From: Cliona cf. orientalis
Taxonomy: Eukaryota > Porifera > Demospongiae > Clionaida > Clionaidae
Length of the DNA: 64,000 bases
NCBI GenBank assembly: GCA_963930775.1
Contig: OZ005695.1
Location: forward strand, 1,922,001-1,986,000
Reading direction: 5' to 3'
Position 1 is the first letter of the stretch. Each line of letters starts with the position of its first letter. Position numbers and translations under genes: made by a program. Shown here in pieces: positions 23,391 to 34,782 of this stretch. Under the pieces are notes generated by a model that had not been told where the DNA came from, made no database searches, and was given only the letters and a program-made list of their open reading frames with translations.

Positions 23391-24371
23391 ATGTCTGCAG
23401 AACCAGGCCGCAAAGCACCGTACTCCATTGATCTGCGTCATCGCATGATCTGGCAGATAATCGGAATGAGTCTTCCATATCGAAAAGTGGCACAAAATTT
23501 AAATGTAGCAGTTGGCACTGTGCACAATGTACTTCGCCGTTTCCAAGCAACTGGCGAGTTGGAGCCAACTAAACCTGACAGAAGCAATACCAGAAAGCTG
23601 TCAAACAATCAAGAATTGCTACTTGTTGGTTTATTCCTTGACAACCCAGGTCTATATCTAGGAGAAGTATGCCGTGAAGTAGCAGATATTACTGGCACAC
23701 AAATTTCTCCCTCTACTGTATGCCGCATACTTCGTAGGCATGGGTTTTCACGAAAAAAGATCCAGCAAGTAGCTCTACAGAGATCTGCAATTGCCAGAGC
23801 CAAGTTTATGGCTGACATGCAATTTTTTCACATAGATCAAATGGTATGGTTAGACGAGACGGGTTGTGATAGGCGAGATCAAATTCGCAAGTATGGATAC
23901 AGCCTGAGAGGTGAGCGTCCTGTATACCATCGCCTGTTACATAGAGGTAACAGAATATCCGCAATCACTGCCATGTCTACCGATGGCATTGTAGCACTAG
24001 AGCTATTCCAAGGGACTCTGAATGGTGATCGTTATCTTAATTTCCTACGAGGAACACTTATACCTGAAATGCAACCTTTTGACGGATCCTCTCCCCAATC
24101 TGTGTTGGTTCTGGACAATTGCAGTGTTCATCATGTCAGTGGTGCTACTGACTTACTTAGAGAAGCAGGAATCCTGGTTGTATTCCTTCCGCCGTACAGC
24201 CCTGACCTAAACCCAGCAGAGGAGCTATTTAGTGCAGTGAAGTACTACTTGAAGGAACATGATGAGATTTTACAGGCAATGCGAGATCCCACCCCCTTAA
24301 TTAAATCTGCATTTGACAACATTTCTCCAGAGCAGTGCAAAGGATGGATCAATCACAGTGGAATTTATTGA
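23391..24371 (+). CDS. Tc1/mariner (IS630-type) DD34E transposase
   Basis: 326 residues, close to the usual length. The N-terminal half has paired helix-turn-helix motifs (SLPYRKVAQNLNVAVGTVHN at about residues 24-43, then SPSTVCRILRRHGFSRKK). The catalytic domain has VWLDETGCD (first Asp), LVLDNCSVH (second Asp) and PPYSPDLNPAEELF (Glu), with 34 residues between the second Asp and the Glu. It would bind the terminal repeats and cut and paste at TA sites. The ORF is uninterrupted. Start: the first ATG, giving a typical N-terminus MSAEPGRKAPYS. Confidence 0.93.
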   Translation: MSAEPGRKAPYSIDLRHRMIWQIIGMSLPYRKVAQNLNVAVGTVHNVLRRFQATGELEPTKPDRSNTRKLSNNQELLLVGLFLDNPGLYLGEVCREVADITGTQISPSTVCRILRRHGFSRKKIQQVALQRSAIARAKFMADMQFFHIDQMVWLDETGCDRRDQIRKYGYSLRGERPVYHRLLHRGNRISAITAMSTDGIVALELFQGTLNGDRYLNFLRGTLIPEMQPFDGSSPQSVLVLDNCSVHHVSGATDLLREAGILVVFLPPYSPDLNPAEELFSAVKYYLKEHDEILQAMRDPTPLIKSAFDNISPEQCKGWINHSGIY

Positions 24372-24503
24372 AATAATCACAACTGAAATCGGACATAATA
24401 ATTATTAGAGATGGATAATAGTCGATGAATTATTATTAGTGTGTGCACATGTCCTGGCCTTTTGTAATAATAGTATTATTCGTGTTCACTCGATATTAAT
24501 TCT

Positions 24504-25235
24504 TTACAGGTTTTTAATGTCAGTAAGGATACTCTCCCTTAGCTCCTTGTACTCTGTATCATCGATGATACCATCTGTGTGAAGTTTTTTCCACTTCTCA
24601 AGCTGGTCTATCAGCTGTGTGCGCATGGATACCTTGGTGCTTGGTGATGAACTGGATACCACGCGGCGCATCTTAGTGGTTACTTGGTTGTCAGCTTCAG
24701 TGGTTGGTCTCTTGCGGCCACGCCAGAAGGGTTTGTCTGGAGGTTCATCGAGAGATGAATGCTTCCCCATATTGATTAGGTATGCCCACATTCGAAGCTG
24801 CTCTTCACCATACATACGGTTCTCCTTATGTTTTTCTCTCAGCTGCTCATAGAGCTGATCAACTTCTGAAGACTTGGGACCATGATCAGTGCTGCTGCTA
24901 CTACTTGCAGTACTTGCAGTACTACCCTTGCTTTGTGGGTTGGTAGTGACGTGAGTGTAGGCCCAAAATTGAATACATTTCTTTCCTTGCAATTTTTCGT
25001 ACATTTCTTGTAAATCAGTGTCGGTATACAGCCAAATTTTCTTTCCTTTTAAACCATGTCCGGGGATAATATAACCAATTTCAACATGTTGAAAGTCGGG
25101 CTTTGAGATATCCGTAGAAGATGAAGGAATGTTTACTCGATTGTCGAGAAATTTCCTAAGAGCTTGCATACTCTCATACTCATGGTAAACACCCACACGT
25201 ACATTCGTATAAATACTCATCTTATCCGGATTCAC
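24504..25235 (-). CDS. Second protein of the Tc1/mariner element, unknown function, SHOCT-like C-terminus
   Basis: 243 residues on the opposite strand, inside the transposon and convergent with the transposase (132 bp between stops). The N-terminal 95 residues look like a compact globular fold (VEIGYIIPGHGLKGKKIW). A Ser/Thr-rich linker follows, then a helical segment (EQLRMWAYLINMGKHSSLDE) and a basic stretch with KRPTTEADNQVTTKMRR that could be a nuclear signal. The C-terminus QLEKWKKLHTDGIIDDTEYK resembles the short SHOCT oligomerisation motif. I do not recognise the family; transposition helper or regulator is an inference from location. Single-ORF Tc1/mariner elements normally lack it. 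Confidence 0.7.
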   Translation of the reverse strand: MNPDKMSIYTNVRVGVYHEYESMQALRKFLDNRVNIPSSSTDISKPDFQHVEIGYIIPGHGLKGKKIWLYTDTDLQEMYEKLQGKKCIQFWAYTHVTTNPQSKGSTASTASSSSSTDHGPKSSEVDQLYEQLREKHKENRMYGEEQLRMWAYLINMGKHSSLDEPPDKPFWRGRKRPTTEADNQVTTKMRRVVSSSSPSTKVSMRTQLIDQLEKWKKLHTDGIIDDTEYKELRESILTDIKNL

Positions 25236-25977
25236 AATCTTAAGAGAGTAGTCAAATTTAGTGTTTGAAGTAGCAGATGCTTGAAGGGTCTATATTAATA
25301 CAGAAGTGGAGCAAGTTTTCCATATAACGCTCACCTTAATACAAAATAACGTACACTCATAGACATGCATGCACATGCACACATACACACACACTCGACT
25401 CACACTATAATCTATAGATATTAAACGCACACACACCCTACATGGGAGAATGATGATCATACCTGGCCTTGGGAAGAACGAGCTGCTGACTCATCACCGG
25501 TCACACTATTACTGACACATCCTTGCCTGAATCACTACCAGTTCCCTTGCCCAAAGCGATGTGACTCGCTCCTGCATATGAATTGTACGCTGTCCAGCAC
25601 TCCATGTCAGGAGGTATGGCTGAGAAATACAGTCGTGGCAACAGCGAACAATGTCAATCTTTCAAACTAGGCCAATGAGCGCCAAAAGCCCAAGCCTTAA
25701 GGCGCGTAATACGCACGCATGCGCGTACACGCACCACGGACGCGCGAAACGCACGTTCAAACGCGAGGGAAATCGACTGTACCATGCGGCGAGATTTCGA
25801 GGGCGGCGTTTATTGGGACGAGTTAGCAGATAGATGCGGCGACATTTCGAGGGCGGCGGGATTTCGAGGTGCGGCGAGATTTCGAGGAAATACGGTACAT
25901 TAATGCCTCCGAAGTTTCTGTACCAAGAGATGCTTACAGTAGACACACAATAATTATAATATTATATAGCCGATATT

Positions 25978-26040
25978 GGGCTTTTCCATTAATAAAGGAT
26001 ACACCCCCACGGAAGACCAATAATTACTTCCTGACGGTAT
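25978..26040. repeat. Dispersed repeat, inverted relative to 31430-31600
   Basis: cttttccattaataaaggat with acacccccacggaagacca recurs in reverse complement at about 31564-31600, and ggaagacca-type motifs also occur near 31458. Probably ends of a short non-autonomous element; borders not defined. Confidence 0.5.
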
Positions 26041-26499
26041 AAGCTATAAAATTTTAATTACTTTCTTGATGGATATTTAGCCACTTTATATTAATTCTTG
26101 ATGGTCAGCTAATGCAATTTTAATGATTCCAAACGGTGTTGTTAATAGTTGGAGGTGTAATTAATTGACAGGGTATCACTAGAAAATGTTTTTCTTTACA
26201 TGATCTACATGTGACATTGTGTAGTTAATTGTGCTATCATGTGATGCACAGTGGAGTAGGAACCAATTGTACATTGGGGGAGGGGCCCAAGGTACTTGGT
26301 CATGCCCGATGCAGGGACGTAAATTAGTCATAGCGGCTAGTTTCTAAAAGCCTACCTTTTTTAACACATGTTACTGACATTAATCAGTATGCTAAAAATT
26401 AGACATTCGAGACCTTATCCTACTAATAAGCTATGACTTTCTGGTCTTCTATCCTTGCTAAGTATAATTAGCTATCCACCCTTTTATTGGAGGGGCCAG

Positions 26500-26660
26500 G
26501 GCCCTCCCCCTTCTACAGGATTGGGGGGGGCCATTGGCCCCCACGGCGGCCCCCACGGCCCCCCCCCCCCCCCCCCCCCCCCGCTTCCTACTCCACTGAT
26601 GCATATATGGCAATTTAACACACATTCAGAAGGGGGCCCGGGTTGGGGGGGGGTGAAGGA
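26500..26660. repeat. Low-complexity C/G homopolymer region
   Basis: Contains a run of more than 20 C near 26560-26582 and shorter G runs. Proline/glycine-rich ORFs through it are not genes. Confidence 0.85.
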
Positions 26661-26853
26661 GAGAACTATAGAGAGACTCCTAGAAGTTATAGGAAACCAG
26701 TTAGCTCACTTTAATTAACATGACAGTGGATTCAACAATCCCATGGCCACACCCCTAGCTCATTACTACTATGTTTATTTCCCTCTTGTAAGTCTATTAT
26801 TCCTTGTCATGTTTTCAGGCCATGCATGGGCCACTTAACAACTTATCCTAGGG

Positions 26854-26930
26854 TAGCCTCGTCCCCAGGCTCCCTGATGCATGTAACATTGAATAGCTGG
26901 GAATATAGGGCCTGGGAATGAGGTATATAT
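26854..26930. mobile_element. 77-bp TAGCCTCG-family MITE with perfect 9-bp target duplication
   Basis: Starts TAGCCTCGTCCCCAGGC and carries the partly inverted GCCTGGGAATGAGGTA near its other end. It is flanked by atcctaggg at 26845-26853 and again at 26931-26939. Confidence 0.7.
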
Positions 26931-27039
26931 ATCCTAGGGGAAATATACTACAATATCTATGTCTTAAGGGGCTATCAAAGAATTATTATGGGCACGTAAT
27001 GAGGGGAATAAGCCTACATAAAGGACTAAAGTGGGAAGC

Positions 27040-28700
27040 TCGAAGTGTAATTATGGGTATATGTGATTGGGGTATGTAGGAGGGTTGAGATGAAGTGATT
27101 AGTTTATGTAGAGATGAAATGGGTAACATGATGGGGGTATGCAGTGATCAGTACTGTGCACATGGGTTTGTAATTATCCCACGCGCATGCGCAAGGGGGT
27201 AAAGTAATCGGTTGTGTCGTTGTTGTGAGCACAAAAATCGCCATATCTCGAGATATAGGTGTCTAAGCGACACGTAAGCACAATCGAATTTGGCGAAAAA
27301 CTGGCTTCAATGTGCGTCAAATCGAGGAATACGGTCCACGAGCGTTACAAATAGTGTCTTTAGTTGGCCACCATAGCCACGCCTATCGACAGTGCCCACA
27401 TGCACAATGCTTGATGCATGATGCATGTGTGCTTTCTGCTCATGCGCATAACTAGCGTATGACTGGTAAAGATCATCGATGTTCTACTGACTGAAATCTG
27501 AAGCCCAATGGAACCAAATGTAAGATATTGCTATACTATTAATTTTAATATTATAGCCATGCATCGAAAGTAAATCTATAAATTGCACAATGTGCGCGCG
27601 GGGTATGTGCTCTACAGAGCTCTAGTTTGGGGAATGAGATGGATTTTTGTATGAGAGGGATGTGAGAGATGAAATGATCAGGACATTTGATTAGGGTATA
27701 ATATTGTGTAAGAGAAGTGAAGTAATAGGGCAGTATACTACTGTAGCATGTAGCCTCGTCCCGAGGCTCCTCCCTAACTTTTGAGGCTAACACACATGCA
27801 GTGAGATGGGCATTTTGTATGAGAGATGAGTGGGGATATTATATTATGAGAGATGAAGTAATTAGGACATATGTGATTAGGGTATATAATATGTATGGGA
27901 AATGAAGTAATAGCTAGGGCAGTACACACACACTGAGATGGGTATGTGTATGAGAGGTGTGAGTGGTTGCATGGGATATGTGCTTAAGACATGAAATGAT
28001 TAGGATGTGTGTGTGTGTGCATACCAGTGCTTGTGACTGGGATATGTGCATGATATTGTGAAGTGATTAAGGTATGTATATGAGAGATAAAGTGACAGGG
28101 ATATTGAGAGGTGATGTGATTAGGGTATGCATGATTAGGGCATGAGAAATGAAGGAATATAAGGCAGTACATGATAGTATATGACACACATGCAGTGAGA
28201 TGGGTATGTGCATGAGAAATGTGAGTGGTTGCATGGGGTATGTGTTTATTAAGACATGAAATGATTAGGATATGTGTATGTGTATGTGCGTACCAGTGTT
28301 TGTGATTGGGGTACATTGTGAAGTGAATGAGAGATAAAGTGACTTGGATCAATTGGAATATGTGAGAGGTGATATGATTAGGGTATGTGTAGTTAGGGTA
28401 TGAGAAATGAAGTAATAGGGCAGTATATGACACACAGTGAGATGGGTATGTGTATGAGAGATGTGAGTGGTTGCATGGGGTATGTGTTAAAGACATGAAA
28501 TGATTAGGATATGTGTATATGTGTATATGTCACGAGATGTGCATACCAGTGCTTGTGTGTGTATGACATTGTGAAGTGATTAAGGTATGTATATGAGAGA
28601 TAATTGTATTATGTGAGAGGTGATGTGATTAGGGTATGCATGATTAGGGTACGCGTGGTAAGGGTACGCATGATTAGGGTATGCATGCGTAGGTGGCTAT
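27040..28700. repeat. Degenerate minisatellite rich in GATTAGGGTATG and GAGATGAAGTGATTAGG, with a higher-order period near 250 bp
   Basis: Short motifs such as gtgattagggtatg and gagagatgaagtgatta recur throughout. A longer unit is visible at 27961, 28223 and 28465 (marker gagtggttgcatggg), giving periods of 262 and 242 bp. A small hairpin resembling the TAGCCTCG family (27751-27789) is embedded. ORFs on either strand here (His/Thr-rich) are repeat artefacts. Confidence 0.85.
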
Positions 28701-29465
28701 ACCATGCTCAGAAGTCTAGTGAGCCTAGTACTGAAAATCAGCAGACACCCACAAGCATGTCTAGTGGGGTAACCACTACTACTGCCACCAGGGTGGTGAT
28801 GGTGGTTTCACACCTAGATGTGTCACCACATAGTGCTGTAACTTGCCTGGGCATGTTTCAGATCTCTGCACAACACACCACAAAAACACTCTAGCTCTGC
28901 TCCTCAGATTTCATCTGCACACACCCATGCTTGCTCTCAGAACTCTTGCTTGAAATTTGATTCCCACCATAATCTTGCTCATCCATACAAGAGACAATTT
29001 ATAGCCCTATGGTCCTCTATACACGTGTGCCCAACTGTCATTGATGACTTATATTCCACTAGTTTGAATACGAGAATAGCATGCTAAGTTAGCCAAGAGC
29101 GCATATTAAGAACTATGCGCTCTTGGTTATGTATAATGTTGTAGAGAGCTACTTTCAGGGGCATGCATGAACCTATAGCTAGTACATGCATGTAGGTGTA
29201 TACTATAACATGTAACAGGTATAAATGAATGTACCATGCGTATACCTTTTATGCTTAGTGTGGTACTAGGTTGTTTCTACAAACATTATTGCAAACCATT
29301 TGTAGCAGCATGGTGGGCCAGTCTGAGCTTCAGGACATACTACTGGGAAGATGTATACACATGCTTGAGCTATTAGTAACTGGAAAAGGTAGGGGCCGGT
29401 GTATATACTACTTTCTTAATGAGAGCTCAGCTAGGGATCTAAGCAGGTTGTGTCCCTTGTCCAAT
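28700..29465. other. Intergenic, no gene recognised
   Basis: Contains a short inverted pair around 29086-29125 (agccaagagcgcat and atgcgctcttggt). Otherwise nothing supported. Confidence 0.45.
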
Positions 29466-29821
29466 CATAGGCGGCGGAAGGAAGTTCTATTTGGGGGGGC
29501 AGATAACCATGCATTGCGCGCGAACCGCGCGCGAAATTTTTGGACCACGCCCACTTAATTGAAGTTTAAAGGTCACTCGTGGATTGTGATGGTGCTATTG
29601 CTGTCTAGAAGAAAGAAACGATGGAAAATTGGCACAATGATCGACTTTTGAGGCTATTCTAGGCAGCTTTGACAATATCTTGGTGTATCTATCATGAAAA
29701 GAGATAAGTCTGGCTGATTTGTGACCTCATTAGGCCCTGGATTTTGGGGGGGCAATGCCCCCCCTTCTCTGAAAGTGGGGGGGCAACTGCCCCCCCTGCC
29801 CCCCCGGTTCCGCCGCCTATG
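29466..29821. mobile_element. 356-bp MITE with CATAGGCGGCGGAA terminal repeats
   Basis: Begins CATAGGCGGCGGAA and ends TTCCGCCGCCTATG, a 14-bp inverted repeat. Flanking CCAAT at 29461-29465 and 29822-29826 is the likely 5-bp target duplication. The interior has G-runs and C-runs. A further copy of the end (ggttccgccgcctatg) stands at about 30098-30113, belonging to a truncated relative. Non-coding. Confidence 0.75.
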
Positions 29822-29826
29822 CCAAT

Positions 29827-31153
29827 TAATACACAGTGCTGTCATACAAACTAAGGTAAAATAGTGGTATGGGGAAAATTTCCTCAATAGTACCAAAAAT
29901 GTTTAGCAATGACAATGATCTTTGAGTATCAATGTACCACACCAAGTCTGATCTGTTGTTGATATTAAAACAGTGGTGAAAGAAAACGGCTGTGACAGGG
30001 GGGGCACAGTGGGTGTATCACACGTCTACTATAATAGGGATCTATTAAAGGACTGTCATACAAGGGGGGGGGGGCACGTGCCCCTGGTGTCCCCCTGGTT
30101 CCGCCGCCTATGTAAAATAATTTCCCTATAGGTTTGTGCTGTGGTTGGCAACCTTTTTCCAACCACAATCATGCACAGAATATTACTAGGACCACTGGCA
30201 TTGTTAAAAATAGTTTCCATAGCAAATTAGCAAAGGTCTATTGTGCAATGTTGGGCATCGGTTGTTCATGTGAAATGATTAATATCCAATTAAAGCCATG
30301 CAAGGGTTAGCCTCGTGCACCAGGCCTACCCTCCATACTACACATTGTCACGCTATACGAAAAATAGTAGTGTGCATAGTATTATTGAGAGTATAGGCCT
30401 GGTACACGAGGCTTGCAAGGACCATGGTTTTCAATATGAGCCGGGACGAGTGATTCCATGCTACAATGTCTTGGAGGGCATAATAGTTAATGTCATGCAA
30501 GCTGGAGTGTAATAAACAATTATCTACCAATAGAAGTTCCTCTAAATCAGTGAAGTGTAATCAATCCAGGGATAAAGATACTAGTACTGGGAACTCAGAT
30601 CTTATTAATAGTGTCTGATGGATAGCTAAAATAACCTCTTTGTAATAGGACAATGTTTATTTTTATGGGAGTGAGTAGCTTGGAACAGCGCAGTATGTAC
30701 GTAGATAACACTATTGAGGAGAGAGAAAGGGAGCTGTATTTGATACTGAATTTGTCTTCTGGGGATGGTAGCTATGTCATATTAATACTGGTAATTGTGT
30801 CATAAGTACACCAAATTACACTCATAGGGGGTGTATGATTACTAGGCATTGGTGAATTGTGCTCAAAATCTGTCCTATTATGCTATGCTGGCAATGCTAG
30901 TAAAACCCTTCATGCTCACCACAATGCCTTAATTATAATTAGCAAAGGTACCGCTGCACTGAACAACAAAGGTTGCTGACATGCAGTCAAATATAGAAGG
31001 CAATTAGCATAATATAAGTAATATTATGTATTATTATGCTCCAGTACCTTGGGCTCCAATAAGGATTCATGCAGCACACGAGATGAGGAAGGAATGGTTG
31101 AAGGGAAATCTAAATATATTATAGAATCTATTATGCTAGCATATGCCCAAAAT
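29827..31153. other. Intergenic with MITE remnants, no gene
   Basis: Includes the truncated MITE end at 30060-30113 and the hairpin element at 30308-30413. The remainder is AT-rich and carries no ORF of note. Confidence 0.45.
30308..30413. mobile_element. 106-bp TAGCCTCG-family MITE
   Basis: Starts TAGCCTCGTGCACCAGGCC; the inverted partner ggcctggtacacgaggct ends at 30413. Flanking 9-mers tgcaagggt (30299-30307) and tgcaaggac (30414-30422) agree at 7 of 9 positions. Confidence 0.6.
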
Positions 31154-31228
31154 TAGCCTCGTCCCCAGGCCTCCACCCATTCTGCGTGCAACATTGAAGC
31201 TGGGTGGAGGCTTGGGGACGAGGCTATA
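31154..31228. mobile_element. 75-bp TAGCCTCG-family hairpin MITE
   Basis: Long inverted arms: TAGCCTCGTCCCCAGGCCTC at one end and the matching gaggcttggggacgaggcta at the other. Flanking 9-mers gcccaaaat (31145-31153) and gctcaaaat (31229-31237) match at 8 of 9. Confidence 0.65.
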
Positions 31229-31633
31229 GCTCAAAATTATGCCAGCATAATTCGCCAATCATGCGGCCTAATGGTTACAAAATCAAATAGCTAGCCCAAT
31301 AATTATACAGGCCAGCTCAGATGCCTTTAATACCCGTATTACTTTGATGTGGTCACAAACCACACCCTCCTATTATTTTTTCCTTAGGTGAACTCTGAGC
31401 CCATCAATGCACAGTTAGCTAAAATCCTTACGATGAGGACACCACTTGCAAGGGACGGAAGACCATTAATGACTTCTTGATGGTCTCAATACTCTAGTTA
31501 ATTAATTCTTGATGATTCATCGGCCTATAATTAGATCTAGGGGGTCATATGCCAATTTCACTCTTCCGTGGGGGTGTATCCTTTATTAATGGAAAAGCCC
31601 ATTGCTAATTCTGAGTGTACTTGTAGCTATTAA

Positions 31634-32639
31634 GGTACCATTTAATTGCGTGGGCGTGAGCGTCAGGAATGGCTAATTCAATTAGCGAATCGTGAAGGGG
31701 CGTGGCCGAAGAGGCCATACGAGTGCTTTTGGTCGAAGGTGGGCGTGTCCAGAATCGGCCAGGGATGATTATGCGCGTGTAATTAGCGACCGGAAGTGGC
31801 CCCTGAAGAAAAGGCCGGTAATTGCCCACATCAAAGCAAGATCAAAGCATTCTTTCTTAACTATTAACCGCAACGACAAAAAAAAAAAAAAAAAAAGCTT
31901 GTTAGGCCTAATTAAGCATGTGGGCGTGTTCCTGGCACTGTGTGGAGTGTGTGCGTGTGCGTTAATGCAGGTTTTATTGCTTCCGATCGGGCGTGGCTTC
32001 ACGGGCCAGTGCTTGGACATCGGCGCCTGGGACTTGGCTTCGGCGATAGGTGGGCGTGTCCCGGAAGCGGTGGTGACCTTTGAACCCCGCGAGGAGGCTT
32101 TGGGGGCGTGGCAGGAGGTCAAAGGTGAGGCCATGTCTGTTAATGAGGCACTGTACGGCGGTGCGATCGAGGGGCCTGTACGGCTGGACGGAAGCTGACG
32201 ATGGTTTGAAGCGGATGTGGTTGCGATGACGTGTTGTTACTCCGCCCACACAGGAAATGAGGTGAGCTCTTGCGTGGGCGGTGTGGCAGAACGGCCTCCA
32301 AGTGTTTGTGTGTGTTTTGGCCTTGAGGAAGCTGTGCGTTTTAATTGGGATTGATTGTGGGCTTCCGGTGGACATCCGGTGGTTAGTAGGCACTTGATTG
32401 AGAATGGTGGTCCTTGGGGAACAGGGTGGGGCTGTTTTGGGCGTGGCCTGGCCCCTCCCTTCCGGCTCGGCCTCCGGTCCATGGAGGATATTAAATGAAC
32501 ACTTCCGGCTCTAGCAGCCACACCCCTGAGACCTGTGCAATTAAAAGGGCGTGGTTACACAACATGCACCTCACTAATGACTTTGATGTGGTTTAGGTGT
32601 CATATCCCCCACCTCACGCCCACGCAATTTAATGGTACC
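31634..32639. mobile_element. 1006-bp TTAA-flanked non-autonomous transposon, left half of an inverted pair
   Basis: Ends GGTACCATTTAATTGCGTGG and its inverse; TTAA stands directly outside both ends (31630-31633, 32640-32643). TTAA duplication points to piggyBac-like or Kolobok-like transposition. The interior has a run of about 18 A and no transposase. Open frames such as 31692-32198 arise from G+C-rich non-coding sequence and are not conserved as a domain. Confidence 0.85.
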
Positions 32640-32687
32640 TTAAGCTTTTTACTATGCCATATACTGTGTACAGTAGATAAGTTTTAA

Positions 32688-33693
32688 GGTACCATTAAAT
32701 TGCGTGGGCGTGAGGTGGGGATATGACACCTAAACCACATCAAAGTCATTAGTGAGGTGCATGTTGTGTAACCACGCCCTTTTAATTGCACAGGTCTCAG
32801 GGGTGTGGCTGCTAGAGCCGGAAGTGTTCATTTAATATCCTCCATGGACCGGAGGCCGAGCCGGAAGGGAGGGGCCAGGCCACGCCCAAAACAGCCCCAC
32901 CCTGTTCCCCAAGGACCACCATTCTCAATCAAGTGCCTACTAACCACCGGATGTCCACCGGAAGCCCACAATCAATCCCAATTAAAACGCACAGCTTCCT
33001 CAAGGCCAAAACACACACAAACACTTGGAGGCCGTTCTGCCACACCGCCCACGCAAGAGCTCACCTCATTTCCTGTGTGGGCGGAGTAACAACACGTCAT
33101 CGCAACCACATCCGCTTCAAACCATCGTCAGCTTCCGTCCAGCCGTACAGGCCCCTCGATCGCACCGCCGTACAGTGCCTCATTAACAGACATGGCCTCA
33201 CCTTTGACCTCCTGCCACGCCCCCAAAGCCTCCTCGCGGGGTTCAAAGGTCACCACCGCTTCCGGGACACGCCCACCCATCGCCGAGGCCAAGTCCCAGG
33301 CGCCGATGTCCAAGCACTGGCCCGTGAAGCCACGCCCAATCGGAAGCAATAAAACCTGCATTAACGCACACACACACACACTCCACACAGTGCCAGGAAC
33401 ACGCCCACATGCTTAATTAGGCCTAATAAGCTTTTTTTTTTTTTTTTTTGTCGTTGCGGTTAATAGTTAAGAAAGAATGCTTTGATCTTGCTTTGATGTG
33501 GGCAATTACCGGCCTTTTCTTCAGGGGCCACTTCCGGTCGCTAATTACACGCGCATAATCATCCCTGGCCGATTCTGGACACGCCCACCTTCGACCAAAA
33601 GCACTCGTATGGCCTCTTCGGCCACGCCCCTTCACGATTCGCTAATTGAATTAGCCATTCCTGACGCTCACGCCCACGCAATTAAATGGTACC
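32688..33693. mobile_element. 1006-bp TTAA-flanked non-autonomous transposon, right half of the inverted pair
   Basis: The same length as the element at 31634-32639 and its near-perfect reverse complement, separated from it by 48 bp. TTAA lies at 32684-32687 and 33694-33697. Only scattered substitutions were noticed between the two, so the insertion or duplication is recent. Confidence 0.85.
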
Positions 33694-33697
33694 TTAA

Positions 33698-34526
33698 AAT
33701 TAATTACATGATCTTTTTTATTGGAAGCTAGTACATTATAGCTACCTGCTTGTGCCATGCATTTTTGAATCAATCATCCATGTAAAGGTCTTTTGTGTAA
33801 ATTATTATACTCCCGTGTGAGTATCTTCATCATTAAACCGTAGTAATTATTGAAGTTTGCATGACATCATACTTAGTCTTTCTATAAATTAAGCCCTCTG
33901 AATTAGCCTTTTTGGGACGCTTCACTTTTTCTGTGGGCTGGTAGCTATCTTGGTCCTGCAGTTCTTTATGTAAAGCAAGTAGCACATCATCCAAAAAAAA
34001 TCACTCTTAGAATGTGCCTTAAATCATGGTCAGTGGACTATAAGGAAATTGTCACTTAGCAGTAGACGATTTAATGCAAGTTTGCGTCACCTCACTAAGA
34101 TAGTAAAGAAACAAACATTTTCCGGAAGCTCCAATTACTATATGGCAGAATCCATGCATACAATACCAGAATTTATACTCTCATGGTCCCCAGAGCAAAC
34201 TGTACTTCATATAAATCTTTTGTTACCAAAAACACTGGCATTGCGGAATAGCTCAATCCCTCCGTAGCTGCTACTATAATTGTTGGAACAATCATTTATT
34301 GTAGTTAAAGTAATTATTATCATCCCCTATTCTTAATCTATGTGGAGCACCCTGAACTGCATGTCATGCACGTGCATACCGTAATGTCTGATAATACTGA
34401 GACGATATCTGAGTAGCTACATGTATACCCTAACCAGCTCAGCCCTCAATGATCTCTGTAGTTGCCAGCAGTTTAGCATTTTGTCATAGGGCTTTCCCTA
34501 TGGGCATGACATCGACGGTAGACGGG
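33698..34526. other. Intergenic, no gene recognised
   Basis: AT-rich sequence before the gypsy element. The ORF at 34049-34267 is short and without features. Confidence 0.45.
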
Positions 34527-34531
34527 ATAAT

Positions 34532-34774
34532 TGTTACGTCTCGTACGTTTTTGTTAGCGGAAAGATCTGATGCTAAAAACTGTATTATTGTCATGACACG
34601 ATAACATATATATGATAGCACAAAGCAGGTAAAGGGCGGGCCGCTGGCGGCCAGCGCAAAACAAGAACAATGAACCGGGCAAAAGGTCCGGCCAACTAAC
34701 ACGCATGCGTACAGAAATTAATACATGCATACACTATAGAAATTGTCCACGTTCAAGTTCGATAATATACAACA
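34532..34774 (-). repeat. 3' LTR of the gypsy element
   Basis: 243 bp; by eye it matches the two pieces of the 5' LTR at every base I compared. On the minus strand it runs TGTTGTATATT to ACGTAACA. Confidence 0.9.
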
Positions 34775-34782
34775 TCCCTCCC

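Larger units (their letters stand above)
23065..25897. mobile_element. Complete Tc1/mariner-superfamily transposon with two genes
   Basis: Begins TACCGTATTTCCTCGAAAT at 23065 and ends with the reverse complement at 25897, so TA is duplicated at both ends. The terminal inverted repeats are about 27 bp and are followed by further subterminal copies of GGCGAGATTTCGAGGGCGG; a deeper inverted pair (gatttccctcgcgtttgaac, near 23263 and 25755) extends the symmetry. It carries a forward transposase and a convergent second ORF. Both ORFs are intact, so it may be autonomous or only recently silent. Confidence 0.9.

Noticed and set aside
26455..26718. Pro/Gly-rich ORF
   Set aside because: It runs through C and G homopolymers; no conserved feature.
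27551..28496. His/Thr-rich reverse-strand ORFs
   Set aside because: They are translations of the minisatellite; the peptide repeats follow the DNA repeat period.
27040..28700. Possible interstitial telomere (TTAGGG motifs)
   Set aside because: The TTAGGG cores are spaced within longer degenerate units and are not direct hexamer tandem arrays.
31692..33635. Several ORFs of 70-170 codons inside the paired TTAA elements
   Set aside because: They occur in multiple frames on both strands, follow from low stop-codon density in G+C-rich non-coding DNA, and have no domain motifs.
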